Shown here: piece by piece, positions 1 through 10,275 of the stretch
Numbering within the stretch: the stretch's first letter is position 1
How the letters are laid out: every line of letters starts with the position of its first letter
Source of the DNA: Zoroaster sp. YZ-2022
Taxonomy: Eukaryota; Echinodermata; Asteroidea; Forcipulatida; Zoroasteridae
DNA: 64,000 nt
Direction: 5' to 3'
Assembly (NCBI GenBank): GCA_029582265.1
Contig: CM055828.1
Span: forward strand, 8,017,902-8,081,901
Translations under genes and position numbers: made by a program
Notes under the pieces: generated by a model
The model's input: only the letters and a program-made list of their open reading frames with translations
Database searches by the model: none
What the model was told of the DNA's origin: nothing

Positions 1-1140
1 TGAATAACATAGTTAGTTTTGGCAATATTAAGGGATAATTTATTGACCGTAAACCAGTTAGCAATAAGTTTAAGCTCATTATTAATAGTCTGTACAAGAT
101 AATTAAGGTTGCTATGAGAAAAGAATAAATTTGAATCATCAGCCAACAATGTAAATGAGAGCACACTAGATGAATTGGTAAAATCATTAATGTATAAAAT
201 AAAGAGCAACGGCCCTAGAATTGATCCTTGTGGTATGCCATATGTAAGGATGCCAGAATCTGAATTTATGCCATTGATGGATACATATTGTGATCTATCT
301 GAGAGATAACTCCTAAACCACTCAAGGGAAATTCCTCGAATACCATAGTAAGAAAGTTTATACAATAATATTTGATGGTCTATGTATCAAAAGCTTTTGA
401 AAGGTCGAGGAATATCCCCAGAGTATGTCTGGAGTTATCAATTGCATTAGAAACTTTATCAATAAAATCAAGAAGTGCATGAATAGTTGAATGTTTAGTT
501 CGGAAACCAAATTGTGAATTAGTCAAAATATCAAACTTATCCAAAAACTTGATGGTGCGGGCATAAATACATTTTTCAAAAATCTTAGAAAAACATGAAA
601 GAATAGAGATAGGTCTATAATTATTAATACAATAATGATCGCCCTTTTTAAAAACTGGAATGACTTTGGCAATTTTTAAATTGTGATGGAACAATGCCGG
701 TAATAAATGAAGCGTTGACAATATGTGCAAGAGGTTTACATATAGCAGAGATTGACTTCTTAATAATAGAAATATTAATTAAGTCATGACCAGAGCTTTT
801 TTTGTTTTGTAAATTGTTCACAATATCCATAATCTCAAATTCATTAACTGGGGTAAAAAAGAAAGAGTTAGAATTAGGGTTAGACATATAATCAGTAAAG
901 CTAACAGATGAGTGCTTTGGTTGAATGTTGTCAGCAAGTTTAGGACCAATGTTGATAAAGTAATTATTTAAGTGATTGGCAATTTGGTCAGGATCATCAA
1001 TTAATTTACCATTAACAAAAATACTGTTTATATTGCGAGAATAATTATTTTGATTCAGAACAGAATTAATGACCTTCCAAGTATTGCGAATGTTGTTCTT
1101 TTCGTTTTCAAACTGAAGAGAATAATAATTTTTCTTGGAT
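1..1140 (-). pseudogene. LINE reverse transcriptase fragment (Jockey/CR1-like), frameshifted
   Basis: Reading the minus strand gives a non-LTR retrotransposon reverse transcriptase. In order from about 1140 downward there is a pre-RT segment (motif NTWKVINS, then NNYFINIGP near 960), the finger motif NYRPISILSCFSKIFEK (about 590-640), GFRTKHSTIHALLDF (about 460-510), the first catalytic Asp in FLDLSKAFD (about 385), then GIPQGSILGPLLF and the catalytic LADDSNLFF box (about 120-240). The frame breaks twice: a one-base insertion near 680 and a one-base deletion near 380, just after the first Asp motif. The reading runs off the window start, so the 3' part is missing here. Seen: motifs and breaks. 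Inferred: a dead copy of a Jockey/CR1-group LINE; clade assignment is tentative. Confidence 0.9.
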
Positions 1141-1152
1141 AAACGTATCTTG
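1..1152 (-). mobile_element. 5'-truncated non-LTR retrotransposon
   Basis: Homology to LINE protein stops near 1140-1152, where sequence shared with another locus of this window (62759-62980) begins. No endonuclease domain is present upstream, so the copy is 5'-truncated, as is usual for target-primed LINE insertions. The 3' end lies outside the window, so target duplications cannot be read. Confidence 0.8.
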
Positions 1153-1350
1153 AAAGAAGAAGGAAAGAAAGAAGTAACCTGTACTGTGTCCAAACTACTA
1201 GTTTCTTATTTGTGGGGATATGGAGAGTTTGTAAATCCTCCAAAATTAAACATCCAGGAAGTTCTTGGTGCTTTGTCCTCTAGAACAAAAGGAGACCCAG
1301 GCCCGCTACCTATTGTTCAGGATTTTACTTTTGTCAAATCACTGATACAT
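1153..1350 (+). repeat. Dispersed repeat R1, copy 1
   Basis: About 200 bp aligns with 62759-62980 in the same orientation: both contain 'TGTGTCCAAAC', 'GTTTCTT.TTTGTGGGGAT', 'AAACATCCAGGA.GTTC' and 'GGCTTTGTCCTCTAGA'-like blocks at matching spacing and both end at 'ACTTTTGTCAAATCAC'. It has a 75-codon open frame here but the second copy shifts it, so coding is unlikely. Identity of the parent element is unknown. Confidence 0.75.
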
Positions 1351-1359
1351 TTATGTTTT

Positions 1360-1640
1360 TGAAACTGCTAGCAGTTTAATTTATTGCATTATGAGCATAG
1401 TCTACAGCATACCCAGTTTACCAGCGTTTGAGTTATTACCAGAATACTTGTAGTGTCATAGTCTGGTATACCTGTCACTATATGTATACTGGTACATGGC
1501 AGTCAACATGTTAACATTAAGACTGGTTCCGTTGTATCTCTTAAACACTCAACTTAAAGTCTGCAAATTAAAAGGCTGTTGACAATTTACTTGTACTGTG
1601 AAGAGTTCTGTGCATCCACTGGTAATTTTGGAACTGAGTA
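1360..1640. other. No recognised feature
   Basis: AT-rich single-copy-looking sequence. I see no coding exon, RNA or repeat shared with the rest of the window. Confidence 0.5.
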
Positions 1641-2078
1641 ACCCAGCCACCGTAAAGGTCCGGGTTCTGGGTACCCGTAAACAAATGGGGGAAAAAAATG
1701 GATTTTCAATTGTGTGTCGCCGTGCTGGATAAATCGTTGGGCGATGCATAGGCTTAACGCAGTGCAAGACAGTGGTATTCTTTTCCATTTGTTCATTACC
1801 AGTACATTCATAAAAACAATTAAAAAAAAAAAAAAGACAAAAATATCGATTATTTATTGTTATGAATTTTATGAATAAAACAAAATACCTGAAACCTTAA
1901 TATAAACATGGAAGATCAGTAAGTGTTCATCAAAGACTGGCATTGGGTTTCTGAAATGTTACACCAGATTTTAAAAAGTGAGTTTCAGGTACCCGAACCT
2001 CTAAAAAGGAACCGGGTATTGAACTCAATGGTCGGGTATCCGCGAACCTGGGTACCCGTCACAGGCCTAGTGCTGATG
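1640..2078. mobile_element. hAT-like MITE fragment with GGGTACCC-rich subtermini
   Basis: Contains several GGGTACCCG / GGGTATC words and one recognisable terminus, 'ACAGGCCTAGTGC' at about 2066-2078, which corresponds to the CAGCCCTA terminus of the better preserved relatives at 12319-12752 and 30406-31512. The other terminus is not recognisable, so this is a partial or decayed copy. A run of A (about 1825) lies inside. Confidence 0.5.
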
Positions 2079-2079
2079 A

Positions 2080-2418
2080 ATAAACAAGAGCCATCAGTGG
2101 AAAGTTTGTGAGAGTACATTTGTCTGACGCGGTGTATTACGTTTTGTATATTTAGCATAATGGTTAAAGGTGTCCTAACATGGGTGTCGGTACATTGGAT
2201 ATTACTATGATGATCTTTTCTTATTAACTACGATTCAGTTGGAATACAATGTATGTACATGTATATGTATGAAGGAAGGAACATGTAGGTCGAGGCAGAT
2301 GTGTATGGATTAGCAGATGGATCGGCAGATGGGCATGGATTGTGTCGCCTCATCTATGCCCTTGCCCTTTGGGGGTTAATAAAGTGACTACCTTCACTGA
2401 CTCCGACTTACTCATCTT
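2080..2418. other. No recognised feature
   Basis: Low-complexity GATGGATNGGCAGATGG stretch near 2295-2340 but otherwise nothing recognised on either strand. Confidence 0.45.
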
Positions 2419-2622
2419 GGGCCGTAGGCGAGCGGTTTAGTGCATTGGATTTGTGTTCTGATGGAGTCATCAGAATGTGGGTTTGAATCCTGGCCGTGAC
2501 CTCGGGGTGCAAGACGTTATTGCTTCTCTTCACCCAGGAGTGTTAATTGGTACCTGTGAGGGTAGAGGTGGTTATTGTGTTTGATTAGCCCTGTAGCGTC
2601 AACAAGAGGTTGCACATAAGGC
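2419..2622 (+). mobile_element. tRNA-derived SINE, 3'-truncated copy
   Basis: The head carries a decayed RNA polymerase III box A ('GTAGGCGAGCGGTTTAG') and box B ('GGGTTTGAATCC'), followed by the body block 'TTGCTTCTC..CACCCAGGAG', 'GGTACCTGTGAGGG' and 'GTGTTTGATTAGCCC'. It aligns with the complete copies at 16334 and 62384 but lacks the CAGGAATGATTTATG tail block. Confidence 0.85.
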
Positions 2623-2633
2623 CACAAAAAAAA

Positions 2634-3412
2634 ATTGTTGAGTTGCCCTCCAGTGAAAATATTTGAAGGGGTCGGTCGGTTGGGATTTTTTTTATTTATT
2701 TATTTTTTCCTTCCTTCTTCTTCTCCTCTCCTTGACTGTCATTTTAAGATTGAAATGCATTGGAACTGAAACCACATACCATGTTTTTCATTTGTATACC
2801 TATCAGCAAGGAATTTTGCTTCAGAATAAAAGTATCCCAAGCATTTTTGTTGTACTTTTCGCCGTGATTGACACAGCAAATTCATCCATATTGCGTGCAA
2901 TGCTCAACATGCAACATGTGAGTGGCCATTCGATTTGAAAACGTGTAGATCGAGTCGCAATCATTGACACACGTACAGTGCGGGGAGCCAGTGCACAACG
3001 TGTGAGGGCCATTTGATTTGAAAACGTGTTGATTGAGTCGCAATCATTGACATACAAAACAGTGCGCGAAGCCAGTGGGAAAACATGTGAGGGGCCATTC
3101 GATTGGAAAACATGTAGATTTGAGTTGCAATCGTTGGCACACAGTGTGTGCGAAGGCAGTGCACCATGTGTGAGGGCCGGGGCCATTCGATTTGAAAACA
3201 TGTAGATTGAGTCTTGGGTACCGGTAAATTTACCAGTAAAAAAAGTGGAAAATTTCACAAATCAAACGTATTATGTTTTATACAAAGAAAATTGGTAAGT
3301 TTCATTAATAAATAGGCCTATGAATGACGGGAAAAAAAAAAAAAAAAAAAAAAAAACCCGACCCGAGATTTCAGCACTTTTGGGTCGGTCAGTGGAGGGC
3401 AACTCAACATCT
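2634..3412. other. Segment bounded by inverted copies of a GTTGAGTTGCCCTCCA block
   Basis: 'GTTGAGTTGCCCTCCAGTGA' at about 2637 reappears inverted at about 3393-3412 (with CACTGA), and both are followed inward by GGTCGG words and a T-run (as A-run at about 3333-3354 on this strand). Either these are the ends of one ~780-bp element or two opposite copies of one short T-tailed repeat. The interior is an 85-bp tandem array. Confidence 0.5.
2880..3215 (+). repeat. 83-88 bp tandem repeat, ~3.5-4 units
   Basis: The word GGCCATT followed by YGATTTGAAAACRTGT recurs at 2924, 3007, 3093 and 3181, each followed by 'GAGTYGCAATCRTTG' and 'GCCAGTG..' at constant spacing. Units differ by several substitutions and small indels, so the array is old. 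Confidence 0.85.
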
Positions 3413-4110
3413 TTTTTTTTTGGCCTAATGGGCTGTATACTCCCCAAATTTGCATCACATTTGCATCAAATTTGCATCAATCAGACTCATTGGCTGTTAA
3501 GTTTGAATTTCATCAGTCCAATATAATGTGGAATCTAGCTGCTTTTCAATACAAACAAAATAGACCTTTTGAAAATGAAATCACTAAGAATAAAAGTTTG
3601 ACACTTGGTCTTTACCACAGATAAAAACCTCAGGGTCGTGGCCCTGGGGCGATAAAGGACGGAGCTGTGAAGACAATGACCCCTTGGCTTTTGTCCTTAG
3701 ATGGTGAAGACCGCCGTCTAACTTAGCAAGTATGTTAATAAGAAAAATATGTGAGCTATAAGTGTACGCCTTCTCGCTCTTCAAGGAGAACTAACAATCG
3801 ACCACTTACATACTATGAAGGGAAATGTAGCTACAATCTTGGTTACAATTAGTTGGAACACTAATTATGGTGCCACGCTCCTGTACAATGTTGAGAATGT
3901 TTTATAGACAACTGTTTTGTACAAAGAGTTGAAGCGTGGGCCTCGCAACATTAAGTGGGGGCACAGGTTTTTTTTTTTAACGAAATTAAAGTGTTCCAAC
4001 AATTGTGAGCAAGATTGTGTCTACCATTATTGAGATGGACATAAAAGACATAATTATCAATTGATTTGAGTTTTGTACCGCATAAAGCACTGTATGATCA
4101 GTGCTTTCTG
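3413..4110. other. No recognised feature
   Basis: Holds a short triple ATTTGCATCA repeat at about 3445-3482 and otherwise unremarkable AT-rich sequence. Confidence 0.45.
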
Positions 4111-4118
4111 AGTGTCTG

Positions 4119-4180
4119 AAAATAAATCCACAGGCGACTGGGGCGGGATTCGAACCCACAAAGAAATTCATCAATCTAGA
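4119..4180 (-). repeat. tRNA-like 3' half (probable SINE head remnant)
   Basis: On the minus strand 'GTGGGTTCGAATCCCGC' forms a T-arm with perfect box B, followed by an acceptor-like 'CCCAGTCGCC'. No D-arm or anticodon arm can be folded upstream, so it is a remnant of a SINE or tRNA pseudogene and not a functional tRNA. The adjacent TTAA MITE begins 10 bp away. Confidence 0.55.
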
Positions 4181-4190
4181 CATGATGATG

Positions 4191-4452
4191 TTAACCAGTT
4201 CGCACCAGGAATAAAAAAGTTTTTCCGAACCCCGTGGCGGGTTTATTTTTACCGCACAAACACGACCAATGGTGCTCACCAGAGCGTGACCGGGGAGACC
4301 GCATCTTCCACCGTATGCTTATGGCTCGTTGCCACGTCGACCGGGAATCTATACAAATATTCCCGAGAATCTTGTGGTGTGTTTAGACGCTCTCCGATCC
4401 GCTGTCCAAAAAGAATTGCGTGTATACACGGCCTCCGACGCGAACTGGTTAA
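4191..4452 (-). mobile_element. TTAACCAG MITE, copy 1 (262 bp)
   Basis: Begins TTAACCAGTTCGC and ends GCGAACTGGTTAA, a 13-bp inverted terminus including TTAA at both sides, the target duplicated by piggyBac-type transposases. Two further copies occur at 29444-29708 and 56849-57075 in the opposite orientation with the same interior (blocks 'GGACAGCGGATCGGAGAG', 'CGACGTGGCAACGAGCC', 'GGTCACGCTCTGGTGAGC'). There is no coding capacity; it would need a transposase from elsewhere. Confidence 0.9.
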
Positions 4453-4756
4453 ATACCTGTAGCTATACATTTATGATTTACTTGCTACACATGCCTCTCT
4501 CGATTTTGTTTCTGACATGAAGATCTCTTGACAATATTATACACTACTCAAAAAAATTAAAGGAACATGATTATGTAACAGCCTTTGTCGGATGTTACCG
4601 CTTCAAGAGGTATCAAGGTTGTGTCAAACCTATTGCAGGTGTAGTCTATTGATACTCAAACAATACTGACCAGTCAAAAGTGAAATCATGCGTGTCTTCA
4701 AAGACTGAGGTACATGGGTGTCCAAATGTCCCTATAATGCGCTGATTTTGTGCACT

Positions 4757-5985
4757 AGTGTTATTATTATTATTATTATTATTTATTCGGCCAAAACATT
4801 CAAAATACAAACATGTACATTCAAAGTAAGAAAGGGCATACATCAGGGACAGTCAAGATGAGAGATAAATTGTATAACAAATACCAATAAAAAAGAATAG
4901 ATGTATAGGTATGGTAGGTAAGAATGAGATGGGGAAGAGATGTGGGTGGGTGGGGGAGGGGATGAGGAAGGTATAGAAGGGGAGCGGATTGGGGAAGAGG
5001 GGAAGTGGGAGGGAGTTCAACAAGCAGAGAAGAGACAATCCAATCTAAGATGGCCAGGATGAACAAAAGTGAAAACACTGTGACTCGAAAGCCTGGTCAT
5101 CCAATCCTAGGTTGGTAACATGAAATAACTTTCCAAATAAAAAATAAACTATTAAATACAAGTAATATGAGAAGTTATAAAAAAATCTGGAAATTAAAAA
5201 GAACGTATATATTTTACATGCCATAATTCAGGGTAATATATATGAAAAATTAAATAAGTAAATAAATATCTGCTAAATAAGTAAATGAATTTAAATGAAA
5301 ATATAAAAGTAGCATAAATAATATAAATCAGTAAGGAACACAATTAGTGATAAACAAGTAAGCAATGAAACATACAAACAAGCTGAAAAATGCATCAAAA
5401 CAAAGACACGAACACCCCGACAAGAAACCGTACACATGCAAACAGACAAGCAAAATTACAATTATACAAACAGCCAAATACAAATGGAACACAAACAACC
5501 ATATTAAGAAACAACAAACAAACGACAAACATTCAGACAACACATTGTAAACAAACAAATATCAAAAATAACTAACAAACTATTATACAGAAAACAAACA
5601 ACCATATTAACAGACAGACAGGTAACACAGACACACAAACAACCATGAAAGAAAGGAAACTGACAGGTATGATTTGAAATGGACATTAATTGAGCAAAGA
5701 AATCTGACCGAACCAGGACCCAAACCCGAGACCCCTGGACCACCGTTCCAGCGCTGGAACGGTAATCCAGAGGTCCCGGGCTCGAATCCCGGCTCAGCCA
5801 AACTTCTCCGCTCAACCAATATTCATAACAAAATTTAGGTCAAAAGCAACTAATAGACAAACAAAAATAGACATTTAACCATCAAGAAAATGTGCACATA
5901 ATTTACGATTAAAACACTGAAATGAATCAAGTATCAAGGAGTCCTTAACGTGGATTGGGAGATTATCACAAGCCTTTAGCAATTG
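4757..5985. mobile_element. Secondary insertion(s) inside the Tc1-type element
   Basis: This ~1.2 kb lies between the left TIR region and the transposase. It starts with (TTA)n at 4758-4783 followed by 'TTATTCGGCCAAAA', reminiscent of the inverted 3' end of a retroelement (compare 15547-15600, (ATT)n then TTTATTTGGCCAA). It continues through A-rich CAAACA-type low-complexity DNA (5360-5660) and a tRNA-like block (5745-5812). Exact borders and target duplication are not resolved. Confidence 0.6.
5720..5812 (+). repeat. tRNA-like sequence (SINE head remnant)
   Basis: 'CTGGAACGGTAATCCAG' folds as an anticodon-type arm and 'CCCGGGCTCGAATCCCGG' as a T-arm with perfect box B, ending 'CTCAGCCA'. 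The 5' half does not form a normal D-arm. Read on the minus strand it gives the spurious peptide AEPGFEPGTSG often seen from tRNA-derived repeats. A functional tRNA is unlikely because U33 and the 5' acceptor strand are missing. Confidence 0.55.
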
Positions 5986-5995
5986 CTGCAATACC

Positions 5996-7083
5996 ATGAT
6001 GTTTTTTCCAATTCTTATGTTACCCTTTGGTCTTCTGGCCCTCTGTGGTGGTGTTCGCCGTCATTTAACAGAAGTTGAGGTTGCCAGAGCTGTCCAGCTT
6101 CTTGAAGAAGGCCACCCACAACGTGAGGTAGCTAATCGTGTGGATGTGTCCCCAAGTATCATCAACCGTCTGTGGAGACGCTACCAGGAAGATGGCCTGT
6201 ATACCAGAAGACCAGGCCAGGGCCGCAGACGAATGACAACCCCTCGTCAAGACTGGTATCTGAGGATTCTTGCCCGACGGAACAGACAGAGCACCGCTAG
6301 ATCCCTGTCAACGGACTTCCACAGAGGAACTGGTATATGCTTAACTAACCAAACTGTTAGAAATCACCTTCATGAAGATGATATGCATGCTCGAAGACCC
6401 GCCACAGGCCCCATTTTGACCCCAAGGCACCGCAGAGCCCGGTTGGAGTTTGCCCGAGATCACCAAAATTGGCAGATGGACAATTGGGCCCCAGTGCTCT
6501 TCACAAATGAGAGCAGATTCTCAGTTTCAACTAATGACAGACGTGTGAGAGTGTGGAGATGCCCAGGAGAAAGATACGCGGACTGCATTGCAACATCGTT
6601 GAAATTGATCACTACGGTGGAGGATCCGTTATGGTCTGGGCGGGGATCTGTTTGGACGGTCGTACGGACCTTGTTGTGATAGCTGGTGGTGCTCTGACAG
6701 GTGTGAGGTATAGAGATGAGATACTGAGACCCGTAGTGGTGCCATTTGCTCGTGACATTGGGGAAAATTTTATACTGGTACAAGATAATGCTCGTCCGCA
6801 CATTGCACGTGTAGCCATGGACTTCCTCCAGGAAGAGGGAATCGACACAATGCGCTGGCCGGCACGTTCTCCTGACCTTACCCCAATAGAGCATGCATGG
6901 GACATGCTTGGCAGACGAGTTGCAGGTCGACAGCATGCTCCAGATACTGTACAAACACTGACAGCTGCCTTGATTGAAGAGTGGAATAACATTCCTCAGG
7001 ACTCTCTACGGCAGCTGATTCAGAGTATGCCTCGTCGCTGTCAAGAATGCACACAAGCCCGTGGAGGCCATACCAGTTACTAG
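5996..7083 (+). pseudogene. Tc1-like transposase, frameshifted
   Basis: The cut-and-paste DDE transposase of Tc1-type elements. Two N-terminal helix-turn-helix units are visible (VARAVQLLEEGHPQREVA and, after a GQGRRR hook, the ILARRNRQSTAR region). The catalytic part has FTNESRF where FTDESRF is expected, so the first acidic residue is Asn; then VQDNARPH and SPDLTPIEHAW with exactly 34 residues between Asp and Glu (DD34E). The frame breaks at about 6583-6592 where a five-base ATTGC-like insertion separates ERYADC from IVEIDHYGGGSVMVWAG; the C-terminal half then reads to a stop at 7081. The start shown (5996) is just the first ATG in frame. Inactive by both the frameshift and the lost Asp. 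Confidence 0.93.
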
Positions 7084-7354
7084 CCACTGACTGTTTGACT
7101 CTTAAACATCTTAAACTGAGTATAGACCCTCAGAGGCAAACCAGCAAGATCAGCACCATCTTTGGTATGTGGACACTCTCAGGTCCAGCTGTTAGAGGAC
7201 ATGCATAATTGCACCTCACTCAAATCAGTATTGTTTAAAAAACAATTGACTTTACTTGCAATGAGTTTGACACAACCCTGGCACCTCTTTAAGGGATAAC
7301 GTTCAATAAAGATCATGATATCAACATGTTCCTTTAATTTGTTTGAGTAGTGTA

Positions 7355-7555
7355 TTATATTCATAGCTTCATGTTGATGCTTGTAGAGCCGTGTGAAAGG
7401 AAAGATACAATGTTTATTACGTTGACAAAACTGTTTTTAAGAGTATCCTTACTTTCTTTGAACCAAGATATACATTAAACATGGACCTTGTGAAAGTTTC
7501 AGCTCATCAAATGAGCTGATTGGAAACTTTTTGTAAAATTTACATATTAAAGGAC
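7355..7555. other. Short hairpin, otherwise no feature
   Basis: At about 7494-7532 'GAAAGTTTCAGCTCAT' is followed by 'ATGAGCTGATTGGAAACTTT', a stem with a small internal bulge. No other element recognised. Confidence 0.45.
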
Positions 7556-8166
7556 ACTTCCGTGGTTACATTTTTAAGGTATTGGGCCCACTCTTAATGC
7601 CATAAGTTCCTCACTTATATATTTCACTCATAATTTTATTGACAGTAGTTGCATTATACCCAGACCTTACTCAGCACAATTTATTTATTTATTTATTTTT
7701 TTCCAGAAATTTGTTATATGTACGCTACATAAGAGAAAAATACTGGTTTCTCACATTCCATTTTTCAGACATGCATAAAATGTTACTTATTCTCTTATAT
7801 AGGGTACATATAACAAATGTCTGAAATTATTATTTTGTGCTGAGTAAGATCGGGGTATAATGAGTGAAATATATACATAACAGCAAAAGAAACGTCACCC
7901 CTAAAAATATTTATTATTTTCATTTTATAATTAATATAATTTGTTTAATGAAGAATATTATGAGTATGGAGTGTAACACGAACACAATGTGGCAAATTTG
8001 GTTGACCTGGCAGCCGATCATCCCACAACATTGTATATTTATTATGTTTAATAATATAATTACTTAACAAAATTTAGGGGGTGACGTTTCTTTTGCTGTT
8101 ATGTATATATTATGGCATTAAGAGTTGGCCCAAAACCTCAAAAATGTAACGTGAGTAACCATTGAG
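7556..8166. mobile_element. Long fold-back element carrying a nested MITE
   Basis: Left arm (7560-7720): GTGGTTACATTTTTAAGG, TTGGGCCCACTCTTAATGCC, TATATATTTCACTCAT, TTACTCAGCACAA. The right arm repeats these inverted (7830-7870 and 8111-8160). A loop-proximal hairpin TTTGTTATATGTAC / GTACATATAACAAAT lies at about 7710-7820. The right arm is interrupted exactly between its TATATA and GGCATTAAGAG blocks by the 241-bp MITE at 7870-8110; the left arm has its own ~23-bp insert (about 7633-7655). No coding capacity. Class unknown; behaves as a MITE or fold-back transposon. Confidence 0.85.
7870..8110 (+). mobile_element. TA-target MITE with GTTATGTATA termini, copy 1
   Basis: Terminal inverted repeat of about 30 bp: TATACATAACAGCAAAAG AAACGTCACCCC read inward from both ends, with TA at each border. 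The uninterrupted left arm of the surrounding fold-back element shows the empty site. The first ~150 bp match copy 2 (15183-15420) almost exactly; the remainder before the right TIR does not. Confidence 0.9.
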
Positions 8167-8287
8167 TTGCCCTTAACAATTCTTGTGTTCTTTAAAATGG
8201 AAGCACTTCAAACCACATGATTGTGCAAGATAATTGATATGTGTACCGACTCTTACACTTAGTAAGTTTTGAGTTAATAATTTATTA

Positions 8288-8375
8288 ATTTAAGTAAGAC
8301 TAATTGCGGTGACACCATGTGGAATCTCAATTGAGTAGTAATTAGTTCTATCAAATTTATTAATTTGATAGACTG
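8288..8375 (+). repeat. Dispersed repeat R6 (single arm of the 33.5 kb palindrome)
   Basis: 'TAAGTAAGACTAATTGCGG', 'TGACACCATGTGGAAT' and 'TTGAGTAGTAATTAGTTCT' match the outer arm of the palindrome at 33482-33723. Here only one arm is present and it ends in a short AAATTTATTAATTT palindrome. Confidence 0.75.
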
Positions 8376-9515
8376 GTAATAGCCAAAGTTGTTCCTTCCC
8401 ATCAGAGGTAACATTGATATCTGATAGGAGATGTACTATAATATCATTAGCCAAGGAACACGCTGGGCCTTAAGTCAACCAGCATCATGCTCAGCATGTC
8501 TACGAAATTGAGCCCCTTGAAACTCTCAGCTCTGAAATTGAGTCTTAAACTGGCGCCAGGACAGAGGGTCTTGCCCTCATTCCCCCCCCCCCCCCCCACA
8601 CGGACAGACATCAAGTTCAACACGTCCACAAGCAATTAATGGCTCATCAGGCCCCACCCTGGCAATTCAATGGCCTGTGATATTTATCCTCAGGGGGATC
8701 AGTAATTCTCTTCAGTGATCAGGAATGACGGATGTAATTGGAACTCGATAAAGGGAACTGGGTTTCTGTCTCGGTATGTGTGTGTAATGTCACGTTGAAT
8801 GTCTGATGTTACATTCTAATCTCAAAAACCTAAAATGATCACAGTTTTACATTTAAAGCTGATGATGGTATCAAAAATCTTTCTGTCAGCTGCTGTCATT
8901 TTAGTTATATCAGGATGTTTGCAGTGGTGCTATTACCATACAAAATCCAAGTAAGCTTTTAGATAATTATTCGCTCACGACCTTTAAATGCTAGTTTGTT
9001 TTGTTGTTGTTGAATAATGACTTTCTCCACGGTTAGTATGTAGATACGTACTCGACAGTGTTTGACATTGTTTTGTGTGGAAATCAATTACCCTTCCGGT
9101 GAGTACCTGACATTTTGTGAACTTCCTCATCTGTCAAGGAAATGAGTTTGTACTAGCCTGTAAGAACACGCAGATTGTAAATTATTGCAATTTTCAGATG
9201 TAACTGTCTGCGTCCTGCGTATCCTGGGGGAAAAAGTACATGCACAGCTCAAAAAATCTCGATTTTTTTAAAACGCATTGCCAGAAGACATAGCCAGAAG
9301 ACATACATGTAATCACCGGTTACCCAGCCATTGACAAGGCTGTATGTACCCTTGTGCTAACACAGAGTGAATATTATGTAGATTGACTTCATGTTGTATG
9401 ACTTATGGATTTTATGTCACTTTCTGCACCTAAGGATATTCATAAATATACATATATTTATTGTAAAAAGAAAATGCAGTTGGTGAGAGATAACAGACGG
9501 AAATTGTACCATTAT
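8376..9515. other. No gene recognised; poly-C tract
   Basis: Contains a C-run of about 17 (8582-8598). No exon, RNA gene or repeat shared with the window was recognised. Confidence 0.5.
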
Positions 9516-9519
9516 ATTG

Positions 9520-9800
9520 GTAAGGCCCAACAAAAAATGTCTCAGGATTCTTCTTTTTTGTTGTTGATATGTCCAAAATTGCTGGATCGATTGGAATTCT
9601 GCCACCCTGTGTTTTACACAAGGGTATGAACCCTTTGCCTGATTTGAGCGGACTCTCTTAGCCACCATATTTTGTGTATGGGAAATTTGGTCTGGTTCCT
9701 ATAACCGCATATGTATACATGTATCAAGTATTTCACTGGTTGACAAAAAAATTCGTGCGGCACTGCACCGATTTCCGGAGTCGGAGACTTTTTTGGGGGG
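9520..9800 (+). repeat. Dispersed repeat R2, copy 1
   Basis: Blocks 'TTGCTGGATCGATTGGAATT', 'GTGTTTTACACA.GGGTATG', 'CATTTTGTGTATGGGAAATT'-like and 'TGGTCTGGTTCC.ATAAC' recur at 13140-13390 (same strand) and inverted at 15490-15770. A following 'GCACCGATTTCCGGAGTCGG' plus AGACTTTTTTGGGG is shared with the 15.5 kb copy. Non-coding; parent unknown. Confidence 0.75.
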
Positions 9801-9865
9801 GCCTTAAGTGTTTACACTCATTTTTTTGATTCGCTGGTTTTTAGTCACGCTTGCGAGTCGCTGAC

Positions 9866-10138
9866 AGGTTTGGAAAGGTGGTGTAGTTATAAGCTATGCA
9901 CTACACTGACAGGTTTTGTAAGGTGGTGTAGTTATAAGCTATGTACTACACTGACAGGTTCTGAAAGGTGATGTAGTTATAAGCTACATTGTATGCACTA
10001 CGCTGACAGGTTTTGTAAGGTGGTTTAGTTATAAGCTATGCACTACAATGACAGGTTTTGTAAGGTGGTGTAGTTATAAGCTATGCACTGCACTGACAGG
10101 TTCTGAAAGGTGATGTAGTTATAAGCTGTGCACTACAC
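9866..10138 (+). repeat. 45-bp tandem repeat, 6 units
   Basis: Unit CTGACAGGTTYTGTAAGGTG followed by GTGTAGTTATAAGCTATG and YACTACA. Six consecutive units are readable; the third carries a 7-bp insertion. Subtypes alternate between TTTTGTAAGGTGG and TTCTGAAAGGTGA, suggesting dimer-wise amplification. Confidence 0.9.
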
Positions 10139-10275
10139 TGGTTTTGGCAGGTGTGTGCATTGGGCATAGTTGACATAAAGTCTACATTTATGCAGGTTTC
10201 CCAGTGAAGGAACCAGTCACATTTAGTGTATTTTGCAGTTGATGGGGCTGTCAGTTGATCAATGACTGTCTGAAG

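Larger units (their letters stand above)
4540..7354 (+). mobile_element. Tc1/mariner-type transposon with 28-bp TIRs
   Basis: Left terminus CACTACTCAAAAAAATTAAA (4542 on) and right terminus, read inverted from 7352, CACTACTCAAACAAATTAAA, both continuing GGAACATG: 27 of 28 bp match. Each is flanked by TA (4540-4541 and 7353-7354), the Tc1/mariner target duplication. The element carries a transposase pseudogene (5996-7083) and is enlarged by foreign DNA at about 4757-5985; without it the length would be about 1.6 kb, normal for the family. Confidence 0.92.

Noticed and set aside
2821..3258. 145-codon minus-strand frame with repeated FQIEWP
   Set aside because: Arises from an 85-bp tandem repeat with indels; no domain.
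5720..5812. Functional tRNA gene
   Set aside because: Only the 3' half folds; the expected U33 and 5' acceptor/D-arm are absent.
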